A model generated the notes under the pieces. That model was given only the letters and a program-made list of their open reading frames with translations. It was not told the origin of the DNA and did no database searches. The translations under genes and the position numbers were made by a program. Below are positions 1 to 6,701 of a DNA stretch of 10,825 nucleotides, in pieces (the first letter of the stretch is position 1; each line of letters begins with the position of its first letter). The stretch comes from Thermoplasmata archaeon (GTDB lineage: Archaea; Thermoplasmatota; Thermoplasmata; Lutacidiplasmatales; UBA184): the NCBI GenBank assembly GCA_030037035.1, contig JASHSA010000090.1, forward strand, positions 1 to 10,825, written 5' to 3'.

Positions 1-397
1 TGTACGGGGTCCCGTCGCGGACGCCGAGGTCCGAGACGCCCATCGGCGCGGGCGAGGAGGCGAACTGGGTCGACAGCAAGGGCGACGCCCCGGGCGCAAG
101 GTCGCGGTGGGGGTTCGGCGGGAAGATCGTCGGCGCCTCGAGCGCGGGGCCCGCGTGCCGGCCACGCGGCGACGCGCCGAGCGAGCCGGCGGTCGACGCC
201 CCGGCCGGACCCGCGGCGGCCTTCGCGGCGCTCGTAGACGCGTCGGGGCCAGCGACGGCGTTCGCCCCGGCGATCGGCCCCGGGCGGGTCGGTGCCGCGG
301 AGCGCGACGCCCCTGCGGAGGAGAGCCCCGAGGCGACCATCACGACGACCAACGCCACGGCCGCGATCGCCGCCAGCAAGGAGGGGCGTCGGAGCAT
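1..397 (-). CDS. Secreted protein N-terminus, probable thermopsin-family (A5) acid protease, truncated at window edge
   Basis: An open frame runs on minus from ATG (397-395) off the left edge, giving 132 residues without a stop. Residues 1-30 form a clear Sec signal peptide: Arg-Arg near the start, a hydrophobic core at about 7-24 (LLAAIAAVALVVVMVA), and small residues for cleavage near 26-30. Residues 31-90 are a low-complexity Ala/Gly/Ser/Pro stretch, plausibly a propeptide or linker. Residues 114-132 read SSPAPMGVSDLGVRDGTPY. This resembles the N-terminal domain of thermopsins, which carry a PAP-x-G-[IV]-x-x-[FYL]-G motif followed shortly by TPY or SPY. Thermopsins are pepstatin-insensitive acid proteases exported by acidophilic archaea. 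The catalytic part is outside the window, so family and activity are inferred. The TATA box 34 bases upstream and the lack of a Shine-Dalgarno sequence suggest a nearly leaderless mRNA. Confidence 0.65.
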   Translation of the reverse strand, partial: MLRRPSLLAAIAAVALVVVMVASGLSSAGASRSAAPTRPGPIAGANAVAGPDASTSAAKAAAGPAGASTAGSLGASPRGRHAGPALEAPTIFPPNPHRDLAPGASPLLSTQFASSPAPMGVSDLGVRDGTPY

Positions 398-423
398 GGG
401 AGGGGGAGGTTGACTTTGGCGCC

Positions 424-434
424 GCTATATACTC
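424..434 (-). promoter_or_regulatory. TATA-box promoter of the thermopsin-like gene
   Basis: On minus the sequence reads AGTATATAGCG, with TATATA at 431-426, about 34 bases before the ATG at 397. In archaea this places the transcription start near 402, a leader of only about five bases. It is the most A/T-rich point in a GC-rich gap between the HNH gene stop (449) and the protease start. Confidence 0.6.
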
Positions 435-448
435 CTTGGCTCAGGTGG

Positions 449-907
449 TTACCGCCCCTGCGAGAGCTCTACGACGGGCGCGCCGGTGGGCACGGCGTCG
501 GTCGCTCCGGTCCGGGCAAAGCGTCGTGTCTTCTCCCGGTGACACGGGCGGCAGACCGCGCGCAGGTTGGCGTACTCGAGCGCGGCCCCTCCGCGGGCGA
601 TCTCCACGAGGTGGTCGACGTCCAGCTCGCGCGCCCTCCGGCGCGTTCCGCAGACCTGACAGGTGTAGCGGTCGCGCAGCAGCACGAACGACCGGGCGGA
701 GTCCCAGAAGTAGTGACCGTGGAACTTCCATCGGCACCGGCGGGAGCAGTAGGGGGTGCGACGGGTCGGGAGCTCCTTCCCGCACTCGACGCAGCGCCGG
801 GCCCTACGAGCCTCCGCGCGTCGCCGCGCCCCGTCGGAGAACCACGCGGCCGAGAGCGCGAGGACCCTCCCGTTCCGGTCGACCGTGACGCTCGGGGGAG
901 CCCTCAC
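449..907 (-). CDS. HNH endonuclease with N-terminal Cys4 zinc knuckle
   Basis: This is a 152-residue protein if started at GTG 907-905. Residues 39-58 form a Cys4 module: C39-x2-C42, then C54-x3-C58 in a PYCSRRC context. This is followed by a classical HNH domain: RYTCQVCG (C83, C86), VDHLVEIARGG (D98-H99, the metal and catalytic part), N114, and CRPCH (C119, C122, H123). Such proteins bind zinc through the cysteines and cut DNA with one divalent metal at the His-containing beta-beta-alpha fold. The frame stays open upstream to 1195, but that stretch is Arg/Pro-rich and overlaps the divergent aminotransferase, so the GTG at 907 is preferred. No ATG lies inside the trusted part. Only a weak TATA-like CTTGAAGG (938-931) precedes it. 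No methylase, phage gene or specificity subunit is nearby, so its role (repair, mobile-element relic or defence) is open. Confidence 0.78.
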   Translation of the reverse strand: MRAPPSVTVDRNGRVLALSAAWFSDGARRRAEARRARRCVECGKELPTRRTPYCSRRCRWKFHGHYFWDSARSFVLLRDRYTCQVCGTRRRARELDVDHLVEIARGGAALEYANLRAVCRPCHREKTRRFARTGATDAVPTGAPVVELSQGR

Positions 908-1082
908 CAGGGAGCCCGCGACCCGCCGCGCCTTCAAGGTTCGCCTGGACGCGTGGAGAGGATCGCGCCTCGGCACGGCGAGCGTCGCCGAGCGGTCGGG
1001 ATCCCGCGTCCGTCTGCGCGCGCCCGTCCACCACGCTCGCCCCCACACCGACCCGGGGGGTCGTCGCGGTCGCCGGCCGTCG

Positions 1083-1091
1083 GCGTTTAGC
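1083..1091 (+). promoter_or_regulatory. Putative TATA box for the class I/II aminotransferase
   Basis: CGTTTAGCG is the only A/T-rich point in this GC-rich divergent gap (908-1124). It lies about 38 bases before the GTG at 1125. A transcription start near 1110 would leave a short leader that just holds the GGAGGT at 1113-1118. The rest of the gap shows nothing I can identify. Confidence 0.4.
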
Positions 1092-1112
1092 GTTCGGGCC
1101 GATTGCGGGCCC

Positions 1113-1118
1113 GGAGGT
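1113..1118 (+). promoter_or_regulatory. Shine-Dalgarno site fixing the GTG start at 1125
   Basis: A perfect GGAGGT ends six bases before GTG 1125-1127. It decides the start of the downstream aminotransferase, whose frame is otherwise open far upstream to 756. Confidence 0.7.
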
Positions 1119-1124
1119 CGGTCG

Positions 1125-2114
1125 GTGAAGTTCCCGCTGCGTGACTGGATCGAGGCGCACGCCGGCTGTCGCCACGACCTCTCTTCGAGCGGCATGCGGG
1201 AGGCGCTCCCACCGCCGGCGTGGCCGCGCCGACGACCGCGCCCTGACGTCGCCGACGTGCTGCAGGTCGAACTCGCCGAACACCTGGGGGTCGACCGACG
1301 TCGTCTGTTCCTTACGCGGGGCGCGACCGAGGCGAACGGCCTGGTCCTCGGCCACCTCGCCCGCCGGAACCGGGGCCGCAGGCCGGTGCTGCGCGTCCGG
1401 CCTCCCGAGTATCCTCCCCTGTACGACGCCGGGGCCGCCCAGGGGTTCGCCGTCCGGGACGGTCGTGCGCGGGCCGACGTCGCCGTCGTCTCTCAGCCCC
1501 GGAACCCCGAGGGGGACCTATGGGACCGCGAGCGGCTCGCCGCCTGGGCGGACGGCGCCGGCGAGCTGCTCGTCGACGAGACGTTCCGCGAGTTCGCCGG
1601 TACCCCGACGCTCTCCCGAGCGGCCAGCGCGCACCGTTGGACGACCGGATCGTTCACCAAGTTCTTCGGCGCCGACGACGTCCGCGTCGGCTTCGCCGTC
1701 GCCCCGCCGGAGAGCGCGGAGCCGTTCGCACGCTACGTCGGGCTCGTCGCGGACGACCTCGCGCCGGCGTCCGCCGCGATGGCGCTCGAGCTCCTGCGGC
1801 GTATCGGGACGGTCCGCAGGCAGGTCCGCGCCGTCGTCGAGCCGAACCTGGAGGCGTTGGGAGCGGTCCTTCCCGGGGGTCCTCGGCCGAGCGCGCCCCT
1901 CTGCTTCGACCGGCCTCCGGCGGGCGACGGGGACCGGCTTACGGGGGCCTGCCTCCGGGCGTCGGTGCTGGTCTGCCCCGGCTCGCTGTTCGGCGACCGC
2001 TCCGGCGTGCGGCTCTGCCTGACCCGTCGCGACGCGCCGGCGTCGCTGCGCGCGTACGCCCGCGTGCGCCGCGCCGCGCGCGACGGCGGGTTACGGGGGC
2101 GGGCGAGGGTCTAG
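1125..2114 (+). CDS. PLP-dependent aminotransferase, class I/II (HisC/CobD-like size)
   Basis: The 329-residue protein starts at GTG with a strong SD. It keeps the fold-type I aminotransferase landmarks in order: LTRGATEAN (63-71, cofactor phosphate region), EYPPLY (95-100), SQPRNPEG (123-130, N127 contacts PLP), LLVDETF (148-154, D151 pairs with the pyridine nitrogen), GSFTKFFG (175-182, K179 the Schiff-base lysine), VRVGF (186-190) and VRLCLTR (295-301, R296 the likely substrate-carboxylate arginine). The usual Tyr three residues after the Asp is Phe154, so the PLP O3' contact differs from aspartate aminotransferase. It is shorter than most class I enzymes (about 380 residues) and similar in size to histidinol-phosphate aminotransferase or threonine-phosphate decarboxylase. 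No histidine or cobalamin gene is adjacent, so the substrate is unknown. It is divergent from the HNH gene and ends 24 bases inside the small minus-strand ORF. Confidence 0.86.
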   Translation: MKFPLRDWIEAHAGCRHDLSSSGMREALPPPAWPRRRPRPDVADVLQVELAEHLGVDRRRLFLTRGATEANGLVLGHLARRNRGRRPVLRVRPPEYPPLYDAGAAQGFAVRDGRARADVAVVSQPRNPEGDLWDRERLAAWADGAGELLVDETFREFAGTPTLSRAASAHRWTTGSFTKFFGADDVRVGFAVAPPESAEPFARYVGLVADDLAPASAAMALELLRRIGTVRRQVRAVVEPNLEALGAVLPGGPRPSAPLCFDRPPAGDGDRLTGACLRASVLVCPGSLFGDRSGVRLCLTRRDAPASLRAYARVRRAARDGGLRGRARV

Positions 2115-2369
2115 CCGCTCGACCGCGCCGCGGGGAAGCCGGCCGAGGGAGCGCTGCGGCGCGGGCGCCGACGGGTACGGGAGCGGCTCCGGTCGGGTGC
2201 GTTCGGCCTGCTCTCGCAGGAACGTCGCCGCGAACCGCACCGCCCGGTCCCGGTCGTTCTCCCGTACGAGGAGGAACCCGCGCGCGAGCTCGGTCAGGAC
2301 CGCCCGCGCCGGGACGACCTCGCGGATCTCCTCCTCTTCCGGCAGCGACCTCCGGGCGGTCGGCGGCAT
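2091..2369 (-). CDS. Small uncharacterised protein (92 residues)
   Basis: The ORF runs from ATG 2369-2367 to TAA 2093-2091. An in-frame TTG at 2399 would add ten residues. I do not recognise the family. The N-terminal part has an acidic cluster (LPEEEEIREV), followed by a predicted amphipathic helical stretch (RAVLTELARGFLLV, then RAVRFAATFLREQAER). The last third is Pro/Arg-rich and looks disordered. No Cys pairs, signal peptide or membrane segment are seen. In favour of a real gene are the balanced charged/hydrophobic composition, unlike the Arg/Pro shadow frames nearby, and a T-rich element about 30 bases upstream that could be its TATA box. Against it are its small size and 24-base tail-to-tail overlap with the aminotransferase. 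It would be monocistronic and divergent from the class III aminotransferase gene. Confidence 0.45.
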   Translation of the reverse strand: MPPTARRSLPEEEEIREVVPARAVLTELARGFLLVRENDRDRAVRFAATFLREQAERTRPEPLPYPSAPAPQRSLGRLPRGAVERLDPRPPP

Positions 2370-2392
2370 CGCGGCCGGCGAGCCCTCGCCGC

Positions 2393-2410
2393 GCCTCAAA
2401 AAGCCGAGGC
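2393..2410. repeat. Inverted repeat over the putative promoter of the small minus-strand ORF
   Basis: GCCTC, eight bases containing AAAAAGCC, then GAGGC form a perfect 5-base inverted repeat. On minus the spacer reads GGCTTTTT, the best TATA-like element (about 2403-2397) for the ATG at 2369. The arms flank this box, so the repeat could be an operator. A 5-base arm is short and could arise by chance in GC-rich DNA. Confidence 0.3.
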
Positions 2411-2444
2411 TCGACTGGAGGCCGTCAAGCCTCTCGCACCGCGA

Positions 2445-2453
2445 ACGTATTAC
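2445..2453 (+). promoter_or_regulatory. TATA-like promoter of the aminotransferase-dehydrogenase pair
   Basis: The element ACGTATTAC lies about 30 bases before ATG 2480. It is the one A/T-rich point just upstream of the start, matching the spacing at other genes here. Confidence 0.5.
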
Positions 2454-2479
2454 CCCCGGGCCGGCGTTCCGGCGAGAGG

Positions 2480-3871
2480 ATGCACATGAGCCAGAGCACC
2501 CCGTCCCCGGTCGCTTCGCCGCCCCCCGGCCGATCGCCCGCGCGGGGGGTCGTGATCTCGACGCCGATCCCGGGACCGAACGCGCGCACGGTGATCGAGC
2601 GCGACCGCCGCTACCTGATGACCAGCACGAAGACCTCCCCGGTCGTCGCCGCGTCCGCGAGCGGCTGCTGGGTCACCGACGTCGACGGCAACCGCCTGCT
2701 CGACTTCGCGAGCGGCGTCGGGGTCCTCGCCGCCGGGCACGCCCACCCGGACGTCGTCCGCGCCGTCCGCGAGCAGGTCGGCCGCCTCTCCCACTTCGCC
2801 GGCACCGACTTCTACTACGAGAACCAGACGCTCCTCGCCGAGCGGCTCGCCGGCCTCGCGCCGGGGTCGTTCGAGAAGAAGGTCTTCTTCACCAACAGCG
2901 GCGCCGAGAGCGTCGAGGCGGCGCTGAAGCTCGTCCGCTACCACCGCCAGCGGCCGATCGTCGTCGGCCTCCTCGGCGGCTTCCACGGGAGGACGATGGG
3001 GGCGCTCACGATGACGACCTCGAAGCCGGTCCAGCGGGCGCGCTACGCCCCGTTCGTCGGCGGCGGACACCACATCCCGGCGCCGACGTGCTACCGGTGC
3101 CCGTACCGGCTCGAGTACCCGAGCTGCGACCTCTACTGCGCGAAGATCCTGAAGGAGCTCTACTTCCACACGTCGATACCGCCGGAGGACGTCGCGGCGT
3201 TCGTCGCCGAGCCGGTGATGGGGGAGGGCGGCTACGTCGTCCCGCCGCCGAAGTGGCACGCGACGCTGAAGGGGATCCTGGACGAGGAGAAGATCCCGCT
3301 GATCGACGACGAGGTCCAGGCCGGGGTCGGACGGACCGGCAAGTGGTTCGGGATCGAGCACCACGGGGTCGTGCCGGAGATCGTGACGATGGCGAAGGCG
3401 CTCGGCGGCGGCTTCCCGCTCGGCGCGGTGACGTTCCCGACGGAGTACGACTTCCCGGTCCAGGGGTCGCACTCGAACACGTTCGGCGGGAACGTCGTCG
3501 CGGTCGCCGCGTCGCTCGCGACGCTCGACGTGATCGAGAAGGAACGCCTCCTCGACAACGCGCGGGTGCAGGGGAGCTACCTCCTGCAGCGCCTCGGCGA
3601 GCTCGCCCGTCGCCACGAGGAGATCGGCGACGTCCGCGGGCTCGGCCTGATGACGGCGACCGAGTTCGTCCGCGACCGCCGCACGAAGGAGCCGGCCCCC
3701 GAGTTCCGGGACCGGGTCGTCGACGAGGCGGTCCGCCGCGGGCTGGTCCTGCTCGGCTGCGGGCGGTCGACGATCCGCTACATCCCTCCGCTAATCGTCC
3801 GGCGCGAGGAGATCGACGAGGCGGTCGAGATCCTCGACGCGGCGATCTCGGCGGCCCACGCCCGGGCATGA
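2480..3871 (+). CDS. Class III PLP aminotransferase (GABA/ornithine type, possibly amino-acid racemase)
   Basis: The protein has 463 residues from ATG 2480. A second ATG at 2486 has GAGAGG (2474-2479) six bases upstream and may be the true start. Class III hallmarks appear in order: TNSGAES (138-144), GGFHGRTMG (166-174), VAEPVMGEGGY (242-252), LIDDEVQAGVGRTGKW (274-289, D277 at the PLP nitrogen), TMAKALGGGFPLGA (303-316, K306 the Schiff-base lysine) and SNTFGGN (332-338). Between the PLP-binding and Asp motifs sits a Cys insertion, C204-x2-C207-x8-C216-x3-C220, known from archaeal members. These use GABA, ornithine, lysine or branched amino acids, and some act as broad amino-acid racemases, so the substrate cannot be fixed by eye. 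The first 20 residues are Ser/Pro-rich and probably disordered. Its TGA overlaps the dehydrogenase ATG (ATGA), indicating coupled translation and a shared pathway. Confidence 0.93.
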   Translation: MHMSQSTPSPVASPPPGRSPARGVVISTPIPGPNARTVIERDRRYLMTSTKTSPVVAASASGCWVTDVDGNRLLDFASGVGVLAAGHAHPDVVRAVREQVGRLSHFAGTDFYYENQTLLAERLAGLAPGSFEKKVFFTNSGAESVEAALKLVRYHRQRPIVVGLLGGFHGRTMGALTMTTSKPVQRARYAPFVGGGHHIPAPTCYRCPYRLEYPSCDLYCAKILKELYFHTSIPPEDVAAFVAEPVMGEGGYVVPPPKWHATLKGILDEEKIPLIDDEVQAGVGRTGKWFGIEHHGVVPEIVTMAKALGGGFPLGAVTFPTEYDFPVQGSHSNTFGGNVVAVAASLATLDVIEKERLLDNARVQGSYLLQRLGELARRHEEIGDVRGLGLMTATEFVRDRRTKEPAPEFRDRVVDEAVRRGLVLLGCGRSTIRYIPPLIVRREEIDEAVEILDAAISAAHARA

Positions 3872-4911
3872 AGTTCGGCCGCCTCGGTCCGTCCGGCGGG
3901 GTCGTCCTCGAGGAGCGCCCGCCGCCGGTCGCCGGCCCGGGCGAGCTCACGGTCGAGCTCGCGGCCTGCGGGGTCTGCGGGACCGACCTCGAGAAGCTGC
4001 GGGGGAACTACCGCACCGCCGGCATCCTCGGCCATGAGCCGGTCGGACGCGTCGCGAGCGTGGGCGACGGCGTCGCCGGACTCCGCGCGGGGCAGCGGGT
4101 CTTCGTTCACCACCATGTCCCTTGCCTCGCGTGCGACGTCTGCCGCCGCGGCGACACGACGTTCTGCCCGACGTACGGGCGGACCAACCTCGACCCGGGC
4201 GGGTTCGCCGAGACGTTCCGTGCCTCCGCCGAGCACGTCCGGCAGGGGGCGGTCCTCGCGCTCGCCGACCCCGTCGACTGGGGGACCGGCGCGCTGCTCG
4301 AGCCGGCCGCCTGCGGGCTCACCGCGCTGCGGAAGGTCGGCCTGCCCGAGGGGGCGAGCGTCCTGGTCCTCGGCCTCGGCCCGGTCGGGCTGCTCTACGC
4401 CCGCCTCGTCCGGACGCTCGGCGCCTCGTGGGTCGGCGGCACGGAGCTCAGCGAGCGGCGCCGCACGGCCGCCGAGCGGGGCGGGATCGACGTGACCGTC
4501 GACCCGCGCGACGGCGCGGCGCTGCACGAGGCGGTACGGGCGGCGACCGGCGGCCAGGGGGTCGACCTCGCGGTCGCCGCCTCCGGGCACCCGTCGGTCG
4601 TCCGCGCGGCGGTCGACGAGGTCCGGCGCGGCGGGACGGTGAACCTCTTCGGCCTCCCCGAGCCGGGGAGCCGCCTCGACACCGAGCTCCAGCAGCTGTA
4701 CCTCCGCGGCGTGCGCCTCGTCCCGTCGTACGCGACGACCGAGCGGGAGATCCGCGACGTCCACGCGCTGGTCGTCGAGGGGCGCCTGCGGGTCGGCGAC
4801 CTCGTCAGCCACCGGGTCCCGCTGCCGGAGATCGCGGAAGCGTTCCGGCTCGCCGCGAGCCCCTCCGAGGCGCTCAAGGTCGTCGTCACGGGGCCGGCGT
4901 TCGACCGCTAG
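3868..4911 (+). CDS. Zinc-dependent medium-chain alcohol/polyol dehydrogenase
   Basis: The protein has 347 residues from the ATG inside the ATGA overlap with the upstream aminotransferase. The catalytic zinc site is visible: C37 in CGVCGTD (34-40), H56-E57 in GHEPVG, and E145 in LLEPAACG. The structural zinc site is complete, with C86, C89, C92 and C100 in the lobe around PCLACDVCRRGDTTFC. The Rossmann glycine motif is GLGPVG (169-174). The acidic residue E193 after the second beta strand suggests NAD(H) over NADP(H). The family includes sorbitol, threonine and alcohol dehydrogenases. Coupling to a class III aminotransferase suggests oxidation or reduction of an amino-acid-derived alcohol or aldehyde, but the substrate is an inference. 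Its TAG stop shares the CTAG tetranucleotide with the convergent nucleotidyltransferase gene, leaving no room for a separate terminator. Confidence 0.92.
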   Translation: MKFGRLGPSGGVVLEERPPPVAGPGELTVELAACGVCGTDLEKLRGNYRTAGILGHEPVGRVASVGDGVAGLRAGQRVFVHHHVPCLACDVCRRGDTTFCPTYGRTNLDPGGFAETFRASAEHVRQGAVLALADPVDWGTGALLEPAACGLTALRKVGLPEGASVLVLGLGPVGLLYARLVRTLGASWVGGTELSERRRTAAERGGIDVTVDPRDGAALHEAVRAATGGQGVDLAVAASGHPSVVRAAVDEVRRGGTVNLFGLPEPGSRLDTELQQLYLRGVRLVPSYATTEREIRDVHALVVEGRLRVGDLVSHRVPLPEIAEAFRLAASPSEALKVVVTGPAFDR

Positions 4912-5879
4912 GGCGGCGGCGCCCCGAGCAGCTCGTCGACGAGCTCCCGACCGTCCTCGACCTCGACGGACGGGCCGACGATCGTCCCACGGAGGCGGCA
5001 GCGGCGGCCGATCACGGCGCCGTCCATCACGACGGAGTTCTCGACGTGCGCCCCGGCCCCGACCGTCACCCCGACCCCGAGGGTGACGAACGGCCCGAAC
5101 GTCGCGTCGTGCGCGCGCACCCCCTCCATCGCCGAGACGGGGCCCCGGCCGCGCGCCCCCTCCGGGATCCCGACCGCGACGCCGCGCCCGGCCTCGAACA
5201 GCAGGCGCTGGGAACGGAGCAGCCGTTCGCGGGTCCCGGCGTCGTCCCAGAAGCCGGAGAGCCGGAAGCCGTAGACCCCTTCGCCCAGCAGCCCCGGGAC
5301 GACCGCCTGCTCGAAGCTGACCGGCCGCTCAGGCGGGATGCGGTCGAGGACCCCGCGGGACCAGACGGCGAGCCCGGCGTTGATCCAGTGCGACGGCGCG
5401 AGCTCCGGAGGGGGCTTCTCGACGAACGCGGTGATCCGGTCCCCGGCCCCCAGCGCGGCGACCCCGTACGGTCTCGTGTCGTCGACCTCGGTGAGCGCCA
5501 TCGTCCCGAGGCGGCGCGAGCGGCGGTGGGCCTCGGCGAGGGCGCCGAGGTCGGCGGCGGCGATGACGTCCGAGTTCAGCAGGAAGAACGGCTCGCTCAT
5601 CGTCCCCCCGGCGTTCCTCATCCCGCCGCCGGTCCCGAGCGGGGTCGCCTCCGCGACCGTCGTCACGGGCAGCCCCGGCGGGTGGGCGCGCACGTGTCGG
5701 TCGACCAGCTCCGCCTTATGGCCGGTCGCGAGGACGACCTCCTCGACGTCGCGGGGCAGGAGGTCAAGGACGTGGTAGAGCATCGCCTTGCCGGCGAGCG
5801 GGATCAGTTGCTTCGGCACGGCGTAGGTGATCGGACGCAGCCGCGTGCCGAGCCCGCCGATCAGGACCAGCGCCTTCAT
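4908..5879 (-). CDS. Sugar-1-phosphate nucleotidyltransferase (NDP-sugar pyrophosphorylase)
   Basis: A 323-residue protein from ATG 5879. The N-terminal Rossmann-like domain has the nucleotidyltransferase signature GGLGTRLRP (8-16) with the conserved P22-K23 that binds phosphate. It also has LGTGGGMRNA (81-90), the metal-binding aspartate in NSD (102-104), EKP (154-156), NAGL (167-170) and FWDDAGT (210-216). Residues 246-305 show hexapeptide-type left-handed beta-helix repeats (VTLGVGVTVGAGAHVENSVV), about three turns. It transfers a nucleotide to glucose-1-P or mannose-1-P, giving the activated sugar for glycans or glycolipids. The base (GTP, UTP or dTTP) cannot be told by eye. Length is slightly below most archaeal GDP-mannose pyrophosphorylases. 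The frame is open further upstream into pstB, but Met at 5879 begins the canonical MKALVL strand. A TATA box lies 26-29 bases upstream, so this is a separate, probably leaderless transcript from the pst operon. Confidence 0.91.
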   Translation of the reverse strand: MKALVLIGGLGTRLRPITYAVPKQLIPLAGKAMLYHVLDLLPRDVEEVVLATGHKAELVDRHVRAHPPGLPVTTVAEATPLGTGGGMRNAGGTMSEPFFLLNSDVIAAADLGALAEAHRRSRRLGTMALTEVDDTRPYGVAALGAGDRITAFVEKPPPELAPSHWINAGLAVWSRGVLDRIPPERPVSFEQAVVPGLLGEGVYGFRLSGFWDDAGTRERLLRSQRLLFEAGRGVAVGIPEGARGRGPVSAMEGVRAHDATFGPFVTLGVGVTVGAGAHVENSVVMDGAVIGRRCRLRGTIVGPSVEVEDGRELVDELLGAPPP

Positions 5880-5900
5880 CCGGGACGCCTGAGCGTCGGG

Positions 5901-5909
5901 GCGATAAGC
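5901..5909 (-). promoter_or_regulatory. TATA-like promoter of the nucleotidyltransferase gene
   Basis: Minus reads GCTTATCGC (5909-5901) with about 22 bases between its end and the ATG at 5879. This is typical for a leaderless archaeal start. It lies in the 65-base gap after the pstB stop, so the downstream gene need not depend on pst transcription. Confidence 0.55.
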
Positions 5910-5944
5910 GGCTTGCCGGCCGCCGGGGACCCGCGGTACTCCGG

Positions 5945-6697
5945 CTAGCCGAAGCGGCCGTTGACGTAGTTCTCCGTCAGCTTCTCGGCCGGCGAGCCGA
6001 AGAGGCGGGCGGTCGGCCCGACCTCGACGACCTTCCCGAGGTAGAAGAACGCCGTCGTGTCGGAGATCCGGCGCGCCTGCGCGAGGTTGTGGGTGACGAC
6101 GACGACCGCGTACTCGCTCTTGAGGCGGGCGAGGAGCGCCTCGACCTTCGCGGTCGCGATCGGGTCGAGCGCCGAGCACGGCTCGTCCATCAGGAGGACC
6201 TCGGGGCGCACCGCGAGCGCCCGCGCGATGCACAGCCGCTGCTGCTGGCCGCCCGAGAGGCTCGAGCCCGGCGCGTCGAGCTGGTGCTCGACCTCCTCCC
6301 AGAGGCCGGCGTGCACGAGCGCCTCGGCGACCCCCTGGTCGAGCTCCTCCCGCCGGCGGACGCCGAGCAGCCGCAGCCCCGCGGCGACGTTCTCGAAGAC
6401 CGACATGTTCGGGAACGGGTTCGGCTTCTGGAAGACCATCCCGACGCGGCACCGGACGCTGACGACGTCGGCGGCGCCGAGGTCCTCGCCGTCCAGGCGG
6501 ATCGCGCCGGCGACGCGCGCCCCCGGCGCCTCCTCGTGCAGGCGGTTCAGGCACCTCAGGAACGTCGTCTTCCCGCAGCCGGACGGGCCGATGATCGCGG
6601 TCGTCGCCCGGTCGGTGAGGTCGATCGAGACGTCGTAGAGCGCCTGGCGGTCGCCGTACCAGGCGCTCAGCTCCCGGACCTCGAGCTTCGTCGGCAC
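5945..6697 (-). CDS. pstB: Phosphate ABC transporter ATP-binding protein PstB
   Basis: The protein has 250 residues, full length for PstB, starting at GTG 6697. Walker A GPSGCGKTT is at 37-45, the Q-loop VFQKPNPFP at 88-96 (the proline-rich Q-loop is a PstB hallmark), the ABC signature LSGGQQQRL at 147-155, Walker B LLMDEP at 168-173 (D171, E172) and the switch histidine H203 in VVTHN. The C-terminal NYVNGRFG matches the PstB tail (NYITGRFG in others). It hydrolyses ATP at the inner membrane face to drive phosphate import. The start lies four bases after the TGA of the permease gene, so it is the last gene of the pstS-pstCA-pstB operon. The stop sits inside a 10-base palindrome CGGCTAGCCG (5942-5951); no T-rich terminator is evident. 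No phoU follows. Confidence 0.97.
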   Translation of the reverse strand: MPTKLEVRELSAWYGDRQALYDVSIDLTDRATTAIIGPSGCGKTTFLRCLNRLHEEAPGARVAGAIRLDGEDLGAADVVSVRCRVGMVFQKPNPFPNMSVFENVAAGLRLLGVRRREELDQGVAEALVHAGLWEEVEHQLDAPGSSLSGGQQQRLCIARALAVRPEVLLMDEPCSALDPIATAKVEALLARLKSEYAVVVVTHNLAQARRISDTTAFFYLGKVVEVGPTARLFGSPAEKLTENYVNGRFG

Positions 6698-6701
6698 CCG
6701 C

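Noticed and set aside
107..1090. A 327-codon plus-strand frame across the left part
   Set aside because: It is antisense to the signal-peptide protein and the HNH domain, and its composition is Arg/Gly/Pro-rich without any motif.
908..1195. N-terminal extension of the HNH frame up to 1195
   Set aside because: The added 96 residues are Arg/Pro-rich without a domain and overlap the SD-supported start of the divergent aminotransferase.
4122..5948. A 608-codon plus-strand open frame antisense to the nucleotidyltransferase and overlapping the dehydrogenase
   Set aside because: The translation is Arg/Pro/Gly-rich with no domain. It mirrors the opposite-strand genes, whose motifs are unmistakable.
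5880..6554. Upstream extension of the nucleotidyltransferase frame into pstB
   Set aside because: The extension is out of frame with PstB, low in complexity, and precedes the canonical MKALVL start, which has its own TATA box.
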